54,643 nt of DNA, taken from the NCBI GenBank assembly GCA_016186945.1, contig JACPKR010000006.1, positions 1 through 54,643 on the forward strand. Direction: 5' to 3'. Origin of the DNA: Deltaproteobacteria bacterium (GTDB lineage: Bacteria > Bdellovibrionota_B > Oligoflexia > Oligoflexales > Bog-1112). Positions within the stretch are counted from its first letter, which is position 1; each line of letters begins with the position of its first letter. Under the pieces are notes generated by a model. It saw nothing but the letters and a program-made list of their open reading frames with translations, did no database searches and had not been told where the DNA came from. Below, piece after piece: positions 16,398 through 24,462 of the stretch. The position numbers and the translations under genes were made by a program.

Positions 16398-17258
16398 ATG
16401 ACTGCGTCCTTTGTAGACATAAAAGAACAATTCGATCAACACTTCCACTCCTTCATAAAAAAACGTTACGGCACCAAAGACCCCTTGTCCCAAGCCTGCT
16501 CCTATGCACTCGAAGGCGAAGGTAAACGGGTACGTCCGCTTCTCGTCCTACTGTCCAATCAAGCCTGCGGAGGGAAAATCACTGAGGCTCTCGACGTCGC
16601 CGTCGCTGTGGAGATGGTGCATACCTACAGCCTGGTCCACGACGACCTACCCATCTGCGATAACGATGACTTGCGAAGAGGACGCCCCACAGTTCATATA
16701 AAATTTGACCCAGCGACAGCACTTCTTTGCGGAGATGCCTTGCTAAGCGATGCCTTTACACTGTTAACAAACAGCCCCTGTCCTCAGGCCCTGGCGATGG
16801 TGAGGGAATTGTCGCTAGCAATTGGCGGAAAGGGGATGGTGCTGGGCCAAATGATGGATCTCATGGCCACAGGACATGCACAAGAACTTACACAGCTGGA
16901 CATGATACACGCCCACAAGACAGGGAAACTTATCGGTTCCGCCTGTGCCCTCGGAGGACATGCGGCAAAGGCTTCGCAGGAAGTCATCAAACATCTGCGA
17001 CAATTCGGAGAGTCTATAGGCCTAGCCTTTCAAATCAAAGACGACCTGCTCGATGATGAAATAGGAACCGGGAAGTCTTTGGGAAAAGACCAGAAACAAG
17101 GAAAGCTGACCTACCGAGGGATCATGAGCAGACAAAAAGCAGAACACAAGGCCCGCGACTTAACCGCTCAGGCAGTGGATCTTCTGGCGTCTCTGGACAC
17201 AGGGAAAAAAAAACCTCTCCTGCATTTTGTCGAAACCTTACTGCAGAGGAAAAGGTGA
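16398..17258 (+). CDS. ispA: Polyprenyl (farnesyl/geranylgeranyl) diphosphate synthase
   Basis: 286 residues, the usual size of short-chain E-polyprenyl synthases. Substrate site features: GEGKRVRPLLVLLS (diphosphate-binding), the first Asp-rich motif in HDDLPICDNDDLRRGRPTVH, GDALLSDAF, GKMVLGQMMDL-like GGKGMVLGQMMDLMATG, KTGKLIGSA, and the second motif in FQIKDDLLDDEIGTGKSLGKDQKQGKLTY. It condenses IPP with DMAPP to C15 (or C20) chains for quinones and undecaprenol. It lies 28 bases after fni, completing a mvk-fni-prenyl synthase set. The product length is not certain from sequence. Confidence 0.94.
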   Translation: MTASFVDIKEQFDQHFHSFIKKRYGTKDPLSQACSYALEGEGKRVRPLLVLLSNQACGGKITEALDVAVAVEMVHTYSLVHDDLPICDNDDLRRGRPTVHIKFDPATALLCGDALLSDAFTLLTNSPCPQALAMVRELSLAIGGKGMVLGQMMDLMATGHAQELTQLDMIHAHKTGKLIGSACALGGHAAKASQEVIKHLRQFGESIGLAFQIKDDLLDDEIGTGKSLGKDQKQGKLTYRGIMSRQKAEHKARDLTAQAVDLLASLDTGKKKPLLHFVETLLQRKR

Positions 17259-18149
17259 TCATTTCGGAGCTTTTCGTTTCAACTCAATAAGAAATGGAGG
17301 GGAGGATGTCGACACCGCTGCTGCTGCGGCAGCTGAAAGCGCTTCCAAGTCCTCATGAGTTGTGGTTCGTCGAAGTCCCCCACCTCCTCGGTCATAAATA
17401 TGCGCAACCTCCTGGTCAGCCTCATCCTCATCTACCACGGTTTCCTCGTCATGACCTTCCAAGATGGCTTCGAACTGAGTAACAGGCTGTTTTGTCGGAG
17501 CCGGTCTAAACCACTCCAGAAACCTTGCATTGTCTTCTTCCTCAAGAATCTCCCGCAGCTGCAACCAAGTTAATTTGTCAACACCTACGCCAAACGGTCC
17601 TGTCAGGAGTTTGGCCTGCCACAACTTTGTGATCGGTATACTGGCCAAACGTATGCGAATGTCAAGGAGTAGCAAGAATTTGTCGATCTGGAAGCCTGCA
17701 AGATGTACACCAAAGATTTGAAAGAGATCGGAAGGTTCTCTATCGTATTTGTCTTCATAAATCCCGGTGAGACGATACATCTCCATCAGCTCCTCAAACG
17801 ACCAACTAGGATCACCCTCTTTGGGAGCAGGAATTGTTTGGCGATGTGTGTGAAGGTAGACCCTTAGCTTGCCCAAGTCTGCCTGTGAGGGCCTTGTTTT
17901 AGTTCGTTTTCTGTAGTCCAAAGCCTTCCCATAATAGGCTCCATTTGCTCCGAAAGTGCCATCTGCCGTTTCCCACCTGTGCCAAGGATCAAGGGGACTT
18001 TCGGTAGGGTTTCGATCGAAAAACACACGTCTAAAATCGTAGTGACTACCAAGATGTTTCAAAAACTCAGGATAATCATCAGCGGCCCAAAGAGGCTGGG
18101 CACCAAGGAATAATAGAGCAATATTTATGCGTAAGAAAAACGGAAGCAT
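17259..18149 (-). CDS. Secreted protein of unknown function
   Basis: 296 residues with a Sec signal peptide (LRINIALLFLGAQPLWA, cleavage after AA or WA). I do not recognise a family. The mature part has a Trp/Tyr-rich segment (SPLDPWHRWETADGTFGANG), a predicted helical middle (QIDKFLLLLDIRIRLASIPITKLWQAKLL), GVGVDKLTWLQLREILEEED, an acidic run (EETVVDEDEADQEV) and a Gly/Ala-rich tail (DRGGGGLRR, ALSAAAAAAVSTSSPP). It ends on the base after the prenyl synthase stop, convergent with it. Upstream lies the broken-transposase zone. Confidence 0.75.
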   Translation of the reverse strand: MLPFFLRINIALLFLGAQPLWAADDYPEFLKHLGSHYDFRRVFFDRNPTESPLDPWHRWETADGTFGANGAYYGKALDYRKRTKTRPSQADLGKLRVYLHTHRQTIPAPKEGDPSWSFEELMEMYRLTGIYEDKYDREPSDLFQIFGVHLAGFQIDKFLLLLDIRIRLASIPITKLWQAKLLTGPFGVGVDKLTWLQLREILEEEDNARFLEWFRPAPTKQPVTQFEAILEGHDEETVVDEDEADQEVAHIYDRGGGGLRRTTTHEDLEALSAAAAAAVSTSSPPFLIELKRKAPK

Positions 18150-18230
18150 TGTTGGTCTCTTTATTATGTTTATTTGCTTGGGTTAACTATAGGAAGAGAG
18201 GGTACTTGGCAATGGATTTCTCAATTTCTT

Positions 18231-18374
18231 CGTAATGCGTAGCCACTTGGGGCAAATAGGGAGAGGGGGGTTGGGGGGGCGAGTGATGCGTCGCCTCCCC
18301 CGGATTTCTTGGAGGAACCAGCTGCGCAGTTTCCTCCAAACCACCTCCTTGCCCCAAGTGGCTTACCCATTACG
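18231..18374. repeat. Dispersed element A, full copy
   Basis: About 145 bp with terminal inverted repeats CGTAATGCGTAGCCACTTGG and its complement ending CCCATTACG. Inside are GGGAGAGGGGGGTTGGGGGG, then GGAGGAACCAGCTGCGCAG followed by TTTCCTCC, an imperfect palindrome, and CCACCTCCTTGCCCC. Other copies or parts lie at 22186, 26719, 30857, 41930, 44350, 46316, 48947, 51184 and 52446. The whole unit can fold into a long hairpin with an inner hairpin. Confidence 0.92.
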
Positions 18375-18379
18375 GGGTA

Positions 18380-18428
18380 GCCCATGGTTAGTGCTGAAGA
18401 CAATTCCTGCACCTTCGTCCAGCTGTGG
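18380..18428 (-). pseudogene. 49-bp fragment of the FAD oxidoreductase gene
   Basis: Nearly identical to 21406-21454 inside the intact oxidoreductase gene (PQLDEGAGIVFSTNHG here versus PQLDEGAGIVFSANHG there). It abuts the 3' end of the transposase remnant in the same frame, giving a chimeric reading frame TDLTL-PQLDEG. It marks a recombination junction. Confidence 0.8.
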
Positions 18429-19012
18429 GAGAGTTAGATCTGTCGAAACAAAGATACACTTGCCTCGCGTCGGATGATTAACAAGGACGAAGCGTACAAG
18501 GTGGCCTACTGGATCCCAGACAAGGTCAATTGTGTAGTAGAGAAGATTGACTTCGATTTCACCGTAGACAGGGCTTGGATCCCTGATGAATTCTGCTGTT
18601 TTGAACAGATCAGAAAATCGAACTTATTCCCCATACTTTCTCGGTCTCCCGCGACGTCGCTTTTCAGGTTGAATAGCAGCACGATAAGCAACAGCCCCAC
18701 TGTTATGCCATCCCCTACAAGAACTAGCTTGCCATTTATACGCATTGTTGGGAAAAATCGTATGACGATCTGCAACCATATCTGCGCCAGGGTATCGAGT
18801 TTGATGGCGCCTGTGTGCATGTTGTCGAGAAGGCGTTGATAGAATCGCGGTGAGATCCCTAAAACTCGCACCAGACTCGTTACGCCTGCAGAGTCCGATC
18901 GGATTGAGATGCCAGCAACAATAGTGGCAAACCAAAGAAAGGAGCGCTTACGTGAAAATGCAGGACGGAGCTGACAGACAAAATTCCACCACTGAAGCCA
19001 AAGTGCCATCAC
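18429..19012 (-). pseudogene. Broken DDE transposase remnant
   Basis: The N-terminal part is intact (WLQWWNFVCQLRPAFSRKRS, IRSDSAGVTSLVRVLGISP, AIKLDTLAQIWLQIVIRFFP, NGKLVLVGDG, a DDE-type motif) and then the frame breaks. A second frame carries EKRRRGRPRKYGE and a third carries RFSDLFKTAEFIRDPSPVYG, VDLVWDP-like TIDLVWDPVGHLVRFVLVNH, PTRGKCIFVSTDLTL. These parts follow the order of a transposase family with a GRPRKYG linker, so an internal deletion and frameshifts have destroyed it. The 3' end is replaced by the oxidoreductase fragment. No intact inverted repeats were identified. Confidence 0.8.
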
Positions 19013-19101
19013 ATGTCCTTCAAGGAGATAAGTCTTTAACTGGAAACTTAGGACGTATGATATCCTCTCTCGCCTCTCTTTTCACGGTAAAGAGAGTTCC
19101 A

Positions 19102-19434
19102 ATGACAGATTGGCTCGATACCCCTGAAGGCAAGGCCTTTGAGGACCTTTCTGGCCGAGTTTATGACATCCTTGATGTTTTCAAATTAGACGCGGAAAAG
19201 CGGTTCTTTGTTGATGGCAAACAAAAATTGATGTCGCTTGATCAGGTGATACAAAAATTGGCTGACGACCTAGAACAAGAGACCTCCGTTATTAGAGAGT
19301 TTGTACTCATGTGGATGTATGAGGCTAGCAATGCACTAGACCCTGAGTTTGAGGGAACTCAAGAACATGTCGACATTGCGCAAAATTGGGCTGACGATGA
19401 ATGCCAAAAATACGGAATTGTTCTTCGTTTTTAA
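19102..19434 (+). CDS. Hypothetical protein
   Basis: 110 residues from ATG 19102 (AGAGAG five bases upstream): MTDWLDTPEGKAFEDLSGRV, YDILDVFKLDAEKRFFVDG, a helical LDQVIQKLADDLEQETSVIREF and a C-terminus with many acidic residues. A longer frame from 18952 would overlap the transposase remnant, so a start at 19057 or 19102 is more credible. No family recognised and no signal peptide. It lies in the mobile zone and may be cargo or a small accessory gene. Confidence 0.5.
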   Translation: MTDWLDTPEGKAFEDLSGRVYDILDVFKLDAEKRFFVDGKQKLMSLDQVIQKLADDLEQETSVIREFVLMWMYEASNALDPEFEGTQEHVDIAQNWADDECQKYGIVLRF

Positions 19435-19567
19435 CGATAGAACTCCGGACTCTCAAGTAATTTAAGGTAGTTACGAATTATCCTCGTTATCCCCTTAAGT
19501 AAAAAGACTTTTTGCCGATTCTACACCGCGATGAGACTTCACAAAATAAACACGAAAGGCTGAGGAG

Positions 19568-20040
19568 ATGCGCTGCCCCCCCCCGCACGAAGACTTCTTG
19601 AACTTTCTTTGTTCTTCTTAGTTTTAGTTTCAGTAATCCAATGCAAGACACTTCCATCTAAAGAAAATGTAGAACAACAAAAAAAGAATCTCGACGTAGA
19701 CAACGAACTTTCAATAAAAGAACGCGAAGGGATTCATCTGGTTAGTAACCCAATGGGTCATGATTTAATATTATCGATTTGTAAGGATTCGATATGCAGT
19801 GAAGATATCTCTTCCCAAGTTGAGTATCCCTTAATCTTATTTAGCGATGGAGATTATAGCGTCTCCATTAGTGAATGCTCCTTCAATGTTCAAGAAAACT
19901 ATTCATGTATAGAAAAATATCGTACCGTACTCCAAAATGTTAGCAAAATGTCAGTTGCCTCTACATTTCGTTTTTTTTTTGATACTGTAATTTCCAAAAA
20001 AATAGGCTTAAATCTTTATTCGCGGGGAAAAGACAAGTGA
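19568..20040 (+). CDS. Possible phase-variable lipoprotein, out of frame at a C9 tract
   Basis: AAAGG (19555-19559) precedes an ATG at 19568 by eight bases, and seven bases into the ORF there is a run of nine C (19576-19584). As sequenced, this frame stops after 17 codons (TAG at 19619). Adding one C, or losing two, would join the ATG to the long frame and give a lipoprotein N-terminus ending LELSLFFLVLVSVIQC. The rest (about 130 residues: ERE GIHLVSNPMG, SICKDSICSEDISS, DGDYSVSISECSF) is of unknown function with several Cys. The only alternative start is a TTG at 19609 without a ribosome binding site. Either a contingency gene in the OFF state, a pseudogene, or a sequencing error in the C run. 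Confidence 0.5.
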
Positions 20041-20054
20041 TTTTTCAGGGGTAG

Positions 20055-20191
20055 CTTACAGGCTCCGGAGTCGTTCAGGGTAGAGGCGTCGGGGTAGTCG
20101 TTCAGATTTTTCTTTCAAAATCAACTCACTCAAACATCGTCCCGCCTCGAAACCAAGCGAAAGGCCTGAGGACATATAGCCGGTGGCTAGA
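20055..20191 (-). pseudogene. Duplicated 3' end of the FAD oxidoreductase gene
   Basis: About 137 bp nearly identical to 21019-21155, which is the 3' end of the intact oxidoreductase gene on the same strand. The stop codon triplet is altered here. The two direct repeats enclose the hairpin repeat D and the toxin-antitoxin genes. Confidence 0.85.
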
Positions 20192-20203
20192 GAAGCCTCC
20201 GCG

Positions 20204-20274
20204 TTTGTCTTTTACTCGGCCCTAAAGGACCGAGTTTCTTTATCCTCGCGCTAAGGCGCTCGGAGTTTTTTGAT
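20204..20274 (+). repeat. Double-hairpin repeat D
   Basis: Two hairpins in a row: ACTCGGCCCTAAAGGACCGAGT and GAGCGCCTTAGCGC (here GCGCTAAGGCGCTC), followed by GGAGTTTTTTGAT. An inverted copy with almost the same sequence lies at 54314-54384. The T run after the second stem makes it able to act as an intrinsic terminator in this orientation. Confidence 0.75.
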
Positions 20275-20387
20275 AAAGAAACTTAACAGTCCTTAAAGGA
20301 AGAGAGGGTGCCAATGGATTTCTCGATTGTTGGGAAAACTTGACCGCGTTTCCGAATATGACTACAGTCATAACTATAGGAGAAAAC

Positions 20388-20627
20388 ATGCCTGCCATTC
20401 GAGTTTCAAAAGGAAGCTTAAAAGCACGGATGCTAGAGTATTTTAGGGAGGTTGAAAGAACAGGGACGGAGTTGATAGTCCTCGATCACAATAAGCCGGT
20501 CCTTCGAATCACTGCCATTGAAAGAGAGAAAAACACCGCAGGTGAGGTTTTCAGAAAAGATCGCGGAAAGATCAAATATCATGAAGACATCAATGCACCA
20601 ACAACTGACGAATGGGGGGATACCTGA
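20388..20627 (+). CDS. Antitoxin, Phd/YefM-like
   Basis: 79 residues starting MPAIRVSKGSLKARMLEYFR, with AGGAGA a few bases upstream. The N-terminal MPAIRVSKGSLKARMLEYFREVERTG resembles Phd/YefM (DNA-binding half), followed by the strand pair ELIVLDHNKPVLRITAIE and an acidic C-terminal tail (KYHEDINAPTTDEWGDT) that should wrap the toxin. The stop codon overlaps the toxin start as TGATG. It is expected to neutralise the PIN toxin and repress its own operon. Confidence 0.88.
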   Translation: MPAIRVSKGSLKARMLEYFREVERTGTELIVLDHNKPVLRITAIEREKNTAGEVFRKDRGKIKYHEDINAPTTDEWGDT

Positions 20628-21016
20628 TGTCCATTCTTCTGGATACCTGCGGGCTCCTTTGGTGGACACTCGATCCTGATCAGTTATCGCATGAAGCGTT
20701 GAAAGCTTGTGAAAAAATGGAGCGAGGCGAAGGTTTTGTCAGCTCAATCAGTCTGTGGGAGTTAAGCATCAAGGTAAAAAACAAGAAGCTCGACATGGGT
20801 ATCTCTATTGAAAAGTATGTCGATAAACTCTATCAGCTAGGCTATCTGAAAATATTACCGGTGGATGAGAAAGTCTGGTTGAAAAATCTTTCTCTCCCCT
20901 GGAGTCATCGAGACCCTGCTGACCGAACGATTGTAGCTACTGCAAAGATTAGAAATTATGGATTGGTAACATCGGACAAGAGAATACGCAAATTCTACGA
21001 AAAATGTATCTGGTAG
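20627..21016 (+). CDS. vapC: PIN-domain toxin, VapC-type
   Basis: 129 residues starting MSILLDTCGLLWWTLDPDQL. PIN-domain acidic residues are in place: Asp6 in LLDTCGLLW, Glu in SISLWELSIK, and the C-terminal pair in SHRDPADRTIVATA and TSDKRIRKF. VapC-type ribonucleases cut tRNA or rRNA and are held off by their antitoxin. The start codon overlaps the antitoxin stop. The pair sits between two direct repeats of the neighbouring oxidoreductase gene's 3' end, which suggests acquisition by recombination. Confidence 0.9.
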   Translation: MSILLDTCGLLWWTLDPDQLSHEALKACEKMERGEGFVSSISLWELSIKVKNKKLDMGISIEKYVDKLYQLGYLKILPVDEKVWLKNLSLPWSHRDPADRTIVATAKIRNYGLVTSDKRIRKFYEKCIW

Positions 21017-21019
21017 ATC

Positions 21020-22162
21020 TTAGAGGCTCCGGAGTCGTTCAGGGTAGAGGCGTCGGGGTAGTCGTTCAGATTTTCCTTTCAAAATCAACTCACTCAAGCA
21101 TCGTCCCGCCTCGAAGCCAAGAGAAAGGCCTGAGGACATATAGCCGGTGGCTAGAAAAACCCGCGACTCTCCGAACATAGGCCCTATGACAGGAAGTTCG
21201 TCGCACGGCCAGATGTCTAAAAGGGGTGTAGTCTTTTTCAGTTCAGTGTTTTGAGCCCAGTCGAATGTTTTGCTCAATTGTTCTCGCAAGTGTTTGGCGA
21301 TTTCCGGAATTTCCTGCGGTTCTAGGGCACCTATCCCTGCAAGTTTTCTCATGTAGCGTCCCCCTCCGACATGAATTTTATGAGGCAGGAGCAAGCCCCA
21401 TTCGTGCCCATGGTTAGCGCTGAAGACAATCCCTGCACCTTCGTCCAGCTGTGGCACCTCGACCTCTGACCACTGGTCAGCGAATGTGACCAGGGCGTCG
21501 CTAAGTTGCGGGAGAAAATGTCCAATGTGATCATGACATGCTAGAACGAGAATTTCCGAGCGTATGGAAGAACCGTCGCTAAATTCCAAGTCCAGTTTTC
21601 CGTCTGAACCCTTTGCAAAGGAGTGAAGTGGCTTTTCCATGCGAAAGGCGTCAGCCGTTCTTAACGCTCCCGTCAGAGCTTCTGTGTCGATCCAGGCCCC
21701 CTTCTCCCCATCATCTTGCACCGAGAGAACACGTGAAGAGAGGCCGTGAAAAAACGTGGATTGGGAAGCCTTGACGAGTTTGCCGGACAACCCAACTTTG
21801 TTCATTTGATCGACCGCTATCTCTGCTTCTCTATTCTCCGCTTCACTCACGATAAGTCGAAGACGTCGATTTTGCACGAAGGGGACCTTATGTTCCTTCG
21901 CAAACGTTACGACATCGTCAAAGCCGCGGTTAGCGAAAGTCCACAGTTCCTTCGCAAAGTCGAGACCATGAGCGTGTGAAAAGCGGGAGAAGTTATCCGC
22001 CATCCCCCCGGCTAAAAGCCCCGCAGAACTTTGACTATAGGCCGCTCTGCGCGGGTGAGAAACGGTGATCACCTTGACCCCGTGCTTCCGTAAATGGAAG
22101 GCTGTGGATAGGCCGGTGATTCCTTCGCCAACTATTGCTACTTCGTAGCCTGGTAATTTAAT
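21020..22162 (-). CDS. FAD-dependent oxidoreductase, DadA/glycine-oxidase-like, probable ATT start
   Basis: 380 residues if translation begins at the ATT at 22162. The Rossmann motif VAIVGEGITGLSTAFHLRKHG lies between that ATT and the first ordinary start (GTG at 22072), so a GTG start would lose the FAD-binding loop. In frame, a TGA lies two codons before the ATT, with no ATG, GTG or TTG between it and the motif. GAGGTGA lies just upstream of the ATT. The rest is typical of amine or amino-acid oxidases: ARRAAYSQSSAGLLAGG-like region, EILVLACHDHIGHF, PLLDIWPCDELPVIGPM, FLATGYMSSGLSLGFEAGRCLSELI. Substrate unknown. It follows pdhC on the same strand. Its 3' end and an internal 49-bp piece are duplicated at 20055 and 18380. 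Confidence 0.78.
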   Translation of the reverse strand: MKLPGYEVAIVGEGITGLSTAFHLRKHGVKVITVSHPRRAAYSQSSAGLLAGGMADNFSRFSHAHGLDFAKELWTFANRGFDDVVTFAKEHKVPFVQNRRLRLIVSEAENREAEIAVDQMNKVGLSGKLVKASQSTFFHGLSSRVLSVQDDGEKGAWIDTEALTGALRTADAFRMEKPLHSFAKGSDGKLDLEFSDGSSIRSEILVLACHDHIGHFLPQLSDALVTFADQWSEVEVPQLDEGAGIVFSANHGHEWGLLLPHKIHVGGGRYMRKLAGIGALEPQEIPEIAKHLREQLSKTFDWAQNTELKKTTPLLDIWPCDELPVIGPMFGESRVFLATGYMSSGLSLGFEAGRCLSELILKGKSERLPRRLYPERLRSL

Positions 22163-22185
22163 GAGTCACCTCACAAGTTCACTCA

Positions 22186-22240
22186 GTTGGAGGGGCGACG
22201 GTTCCCTCGCCCCTCCAAACCTCCCTCTCCCTTAGTCAGA
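22186..22240. repeat. Partial element A
   Basis: TTGGAGGGGCGACGGTTCCC then TCGCCCCTCCAAACCTCCCT and CTCCC match the G-rich core of element A in reverse orientation, without the terminal arms. It separates pdhC from the oxidoreductase gene. Confidence 0.7.
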
Positions 22241-23461
22241 TCAGGACAAGATGAAAAGTGGATTCTCAAGATAGGAGACAAGAGTTTCCAGGAACCTTGC
22301 TCCCACCATTCCATCAACAACACGATGGTCACAGGAGAGGGTCATTTTCACACGATGTTGTGCGATGATGGAGCCATCTTCTGCCACGTGAGGGACACGT
22401 TGGGTTTTTCCGACTGCCAAAATGCACGCCTGAGGAGGGCTGATAATTGCTGTGAAGGATTCCACACCCGTCATCCCCAAGTTGGAGATTGTGAACGTGC
22501 CACCCGTGTATTCGGCAGCTTGAAGTTCCCCCTTCTTTGCTTTTTCACCTAGCAGTTTGCTCTGCCGAGCAATTTCCCTAGCTAGAAGGGAATCGGTGTT
22601 AGGGATCACCGGTGTTATCAGTCCGGAGGGCAGGGCTACGGCAAAGGCAATATGAATAGCACTATGTAACATGATGTGCTCGCCGTGCCAGGAAGCGTTC
22701 ACACTGGGGTGTTGTCGTAAAGCTTTCGCAGTGACCAGAATCAGAAGGTCGTTAACGCTGACCTTGGGAAGCTGGCCCGATTCCACATCCGGGTGATCGT
22801 TGAGTTCCTGACGCCATTTGAGCACGGTTTCCATATTAGCAGATATTGTGAGGTAAAAATGGGGAGCTTCATTTTTCCCAGCAACAAGTCTTTTAGCGAT
22901 GGTCTTACGCATCATGGTAAGGGGAATTTTCTGGTCTCCAGAAACTGTGCTAACAGTGGGAGACGCTACGCTCAGACTTTCCAAATCCCGAGCGATGATC
23001 CGCCCATGAGGCCCGCTCCCTGCGATAAGTTTAAGGTCGAGGCCTTTGTCGGTAGCCATTTTCTTAGCGAGGGGAGAAGCTTTCACACGTTTGCTTGGAG
23101 CAAATGTCTCCTGTTTCGTATTGGGCATGACCATAGCTTTGGGAGTTTCTTGACGTTCTTCAGTGATTCCCCCCTTCGCCTCAGGTTTTTGTCGATTCGT
23201 AAGGGCAGCGTCGAAGGACTCTCCCTTTTTTCCTAGAACCGCGATAGGGCTTCGAAGGGGTGACGATTCTCCCTTTTTTATAAGGACTTTGAGCAGGATT
23301 CCCTCTGCCGGGCTTGCATATTCGATTGTTGATTTGTCGGTTTCGATTTCAACGAGGGGCTCGCCTTCTTCGACCTGCTCCCCCTCCTTTTTCAGCCAGT
23401 TGGCAATACCACCTTCTTCCATTGTGTCACTGAGTTTGGGCATTTCGATAACAGTTGCCAT
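22241..23461 (-). CDS. pdhC: Pyruvate dehydrogenase E2, dihydrolipoamide acetyltransferase
   Basis: 406 residues in the E2 layout. An N-terminal lipoyl domain (MPKLSDTMEEGGIANWLKKE, with the lipoylated Lys in ETDKSTIEY, and GILLKVLIKKGE); a flexible linker; the peripheral-subunit-binding domain (ASPLAKKMATDKGLDLKLIAGSGPHGRII); and the catalytic domain from PLTMMRKTIAKRLV to the active-site DHRVVDGMVGARFLETL. It transfers acetyl groups from lipoamide to CoA. It starts 10 bases after pdhB. One lipoyl domain only, and no E3 (lpd) gene adjacent. Confidence 0.97.
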   Translation of the reverse strand: MATVIEMPKLSDTMEEGGIANWLKKEGEQVEEGEPLVEIETDKSTIEYASPAEGILLKVLIKKGESSPLRSPIAVLGKKGESFDAALTNRQKPEAKGGITEERQETPKAMVMPNTKQETFAPSKRVKASPLAKKMATDKGLDLKLIAGSGPHGRIIARDLESLSVASPTVSTVSGDQKIPLTMMRKTIAKRLVAGKNEAPHFYLTISANMETVLKWRQELNDHPDVESGQLPKVSVNDLLILVTAKALRQHPSVNASWHGEHIMLHSAIHIAFAVALPSGLITPVIPNTDSLLAREIARQSKLLGEKAKKGELQAAEYTGGTFTISNLGMTGVESFTAIISPPQACILAVGKTQRVPHVAEDGSIIAQHRVKMTLSCDHRVVDGMVGARFLETLVSYLENPLFILS

Positions 23462-23471
23462 GAAGTCTCCG

Positions 23472-24452
23472 TCAGCTTTTGTAGGTCACTCGTTTCACCG
23501 CAGCCAGGATTTTGTCAACACTAGGAAGAGCGAGGTGTTCTAGTCCTTCAGAATACGGAACGGGAACGGGTTCCTGGCTCACTCGCTCAACTGGTGCGTC
23601 GAGGTCGTCAAAACATTCGTGTTGGATGCGATCCGAGATTTGGGCTCCCACCGAAGCGAAGGGCCAATTTTCCTCGACGATCACCGCACGATGAGTTTTG
23701 CGAACAGAGGCAAACACAAGTGCTTCATCCATCGGAACGAGAGTACGTAAGTCGATCAGGTCACACGAAACACCCTGTTCTGCGAGCTGACTTACGGCCT
23801 CTATGGCGACCCTTGAAATCTTTCCCCAGCTAACTATGGTAACATCGTTTCCCTCTTGGCAAAGCTTTCCCTGCCCGATGGGAATGAGATGCTCGCCCTC
23901 GGGAACCTCCCCTTTTAATGCATAGAGCATTTCGCTTTCCAAAAAAACGACAGGATTGTTGTCTCTTATTGCGGATTTGAGAAGGCCCTTGGCATCAGAA
24001 GGGTTGGCAACAGAGATCACTTTCAAACCCGGCACATTCGTGAGAAGGGGGTCAAGGTTTTGGGAGTGTTGTGCAGAGAGCATGTGAGCGGCTCCGTTAG
24101 GCCCACGGAAAACGATAGGAACGGGAAATTGTCCACCCGACATGTAGTTCATTTTCGCAGCATGATTGATGATCTGGTCGAAAGCTTGGATGGCAAAATT
24201 CCACGTCATCATCTCAACAATAGGACGTAAACCAGCCATAGCAGCACCGACCCCTACCCCAGCGAAGCCACCTTCGGAAATCGGTGTGTCGATCACTCGT
24301 TTAGGGCCAAAGGTTTTCAGCAATCCTCTGGAAACTTTGTACGCCCCATCATATTCAGCAACTTCCTCACCCATGAGGAAGACCTTCGGATCGCGTTCCA
24401 TTTCCTCCTGCATCGCTTCGCCTAAAGCTTCCCGAATCGTCATGGTTTTCAT
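23472..24452 (-). CDS. pdhB: Pyruvate dehydrogenase E1 component, beta subunit
   Basis: 326 residues starting MKTMTIREALGEAMQEEMER, with AAGGA seven bases upstream. Standard E1-beta features: VFLMGEEVAEYDGAYKVSRGL, DTPISEGGFAGVGVGAAMAGLRP, MTWNFAIQAFDQIINHAAK, GPNGAAHMLSAQHSQ, and VSWGKISRVAIEA, VIVEENWPFASVGAQI in the C-terminal transketolase domain. It pairs with PdhA to decarboxylate pyruvate using TPP. A start at 24479 would overlap pdhA by 17 bases and is less likely. Confidence 0.97.
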   Translation of the reverse strand: MKTMTIREALGEAMQEEMERDPKVFLMGEEVAEYDGAYKVSRGLLKTFGPKRVIDTPISEGGFAGVGVGAAMAGLRPIVEMMTWNFAIQAFDQIINHAAKMNYMSGGQFPVPIVFRGPNGAAHMLSAQHSQNLDPLLTNVPGLKVISVANPSDAKGLLKSAIRDNNPVVFLESEMLYALKGEVPEGEHLIPIGQGKLCQEGNDVTIVSWGKISRVAIEAVSQLAEQGVSCDLIDLRTLVPMDEALVFASVRKTHRAVIVEENWPFASVGAQISDRIQHECFDDLDAPVERVSQEPVPVPYSEGLEHLALPSVDKILAAVKRVTYKS

Positions 24453-24462
24453 GGAATGGTCC

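Noticed and set aside
18624-18935. Separate small gene with GRPRKYGE end
   Set aside because: It is a frame-shifted piece of the broken transposase.
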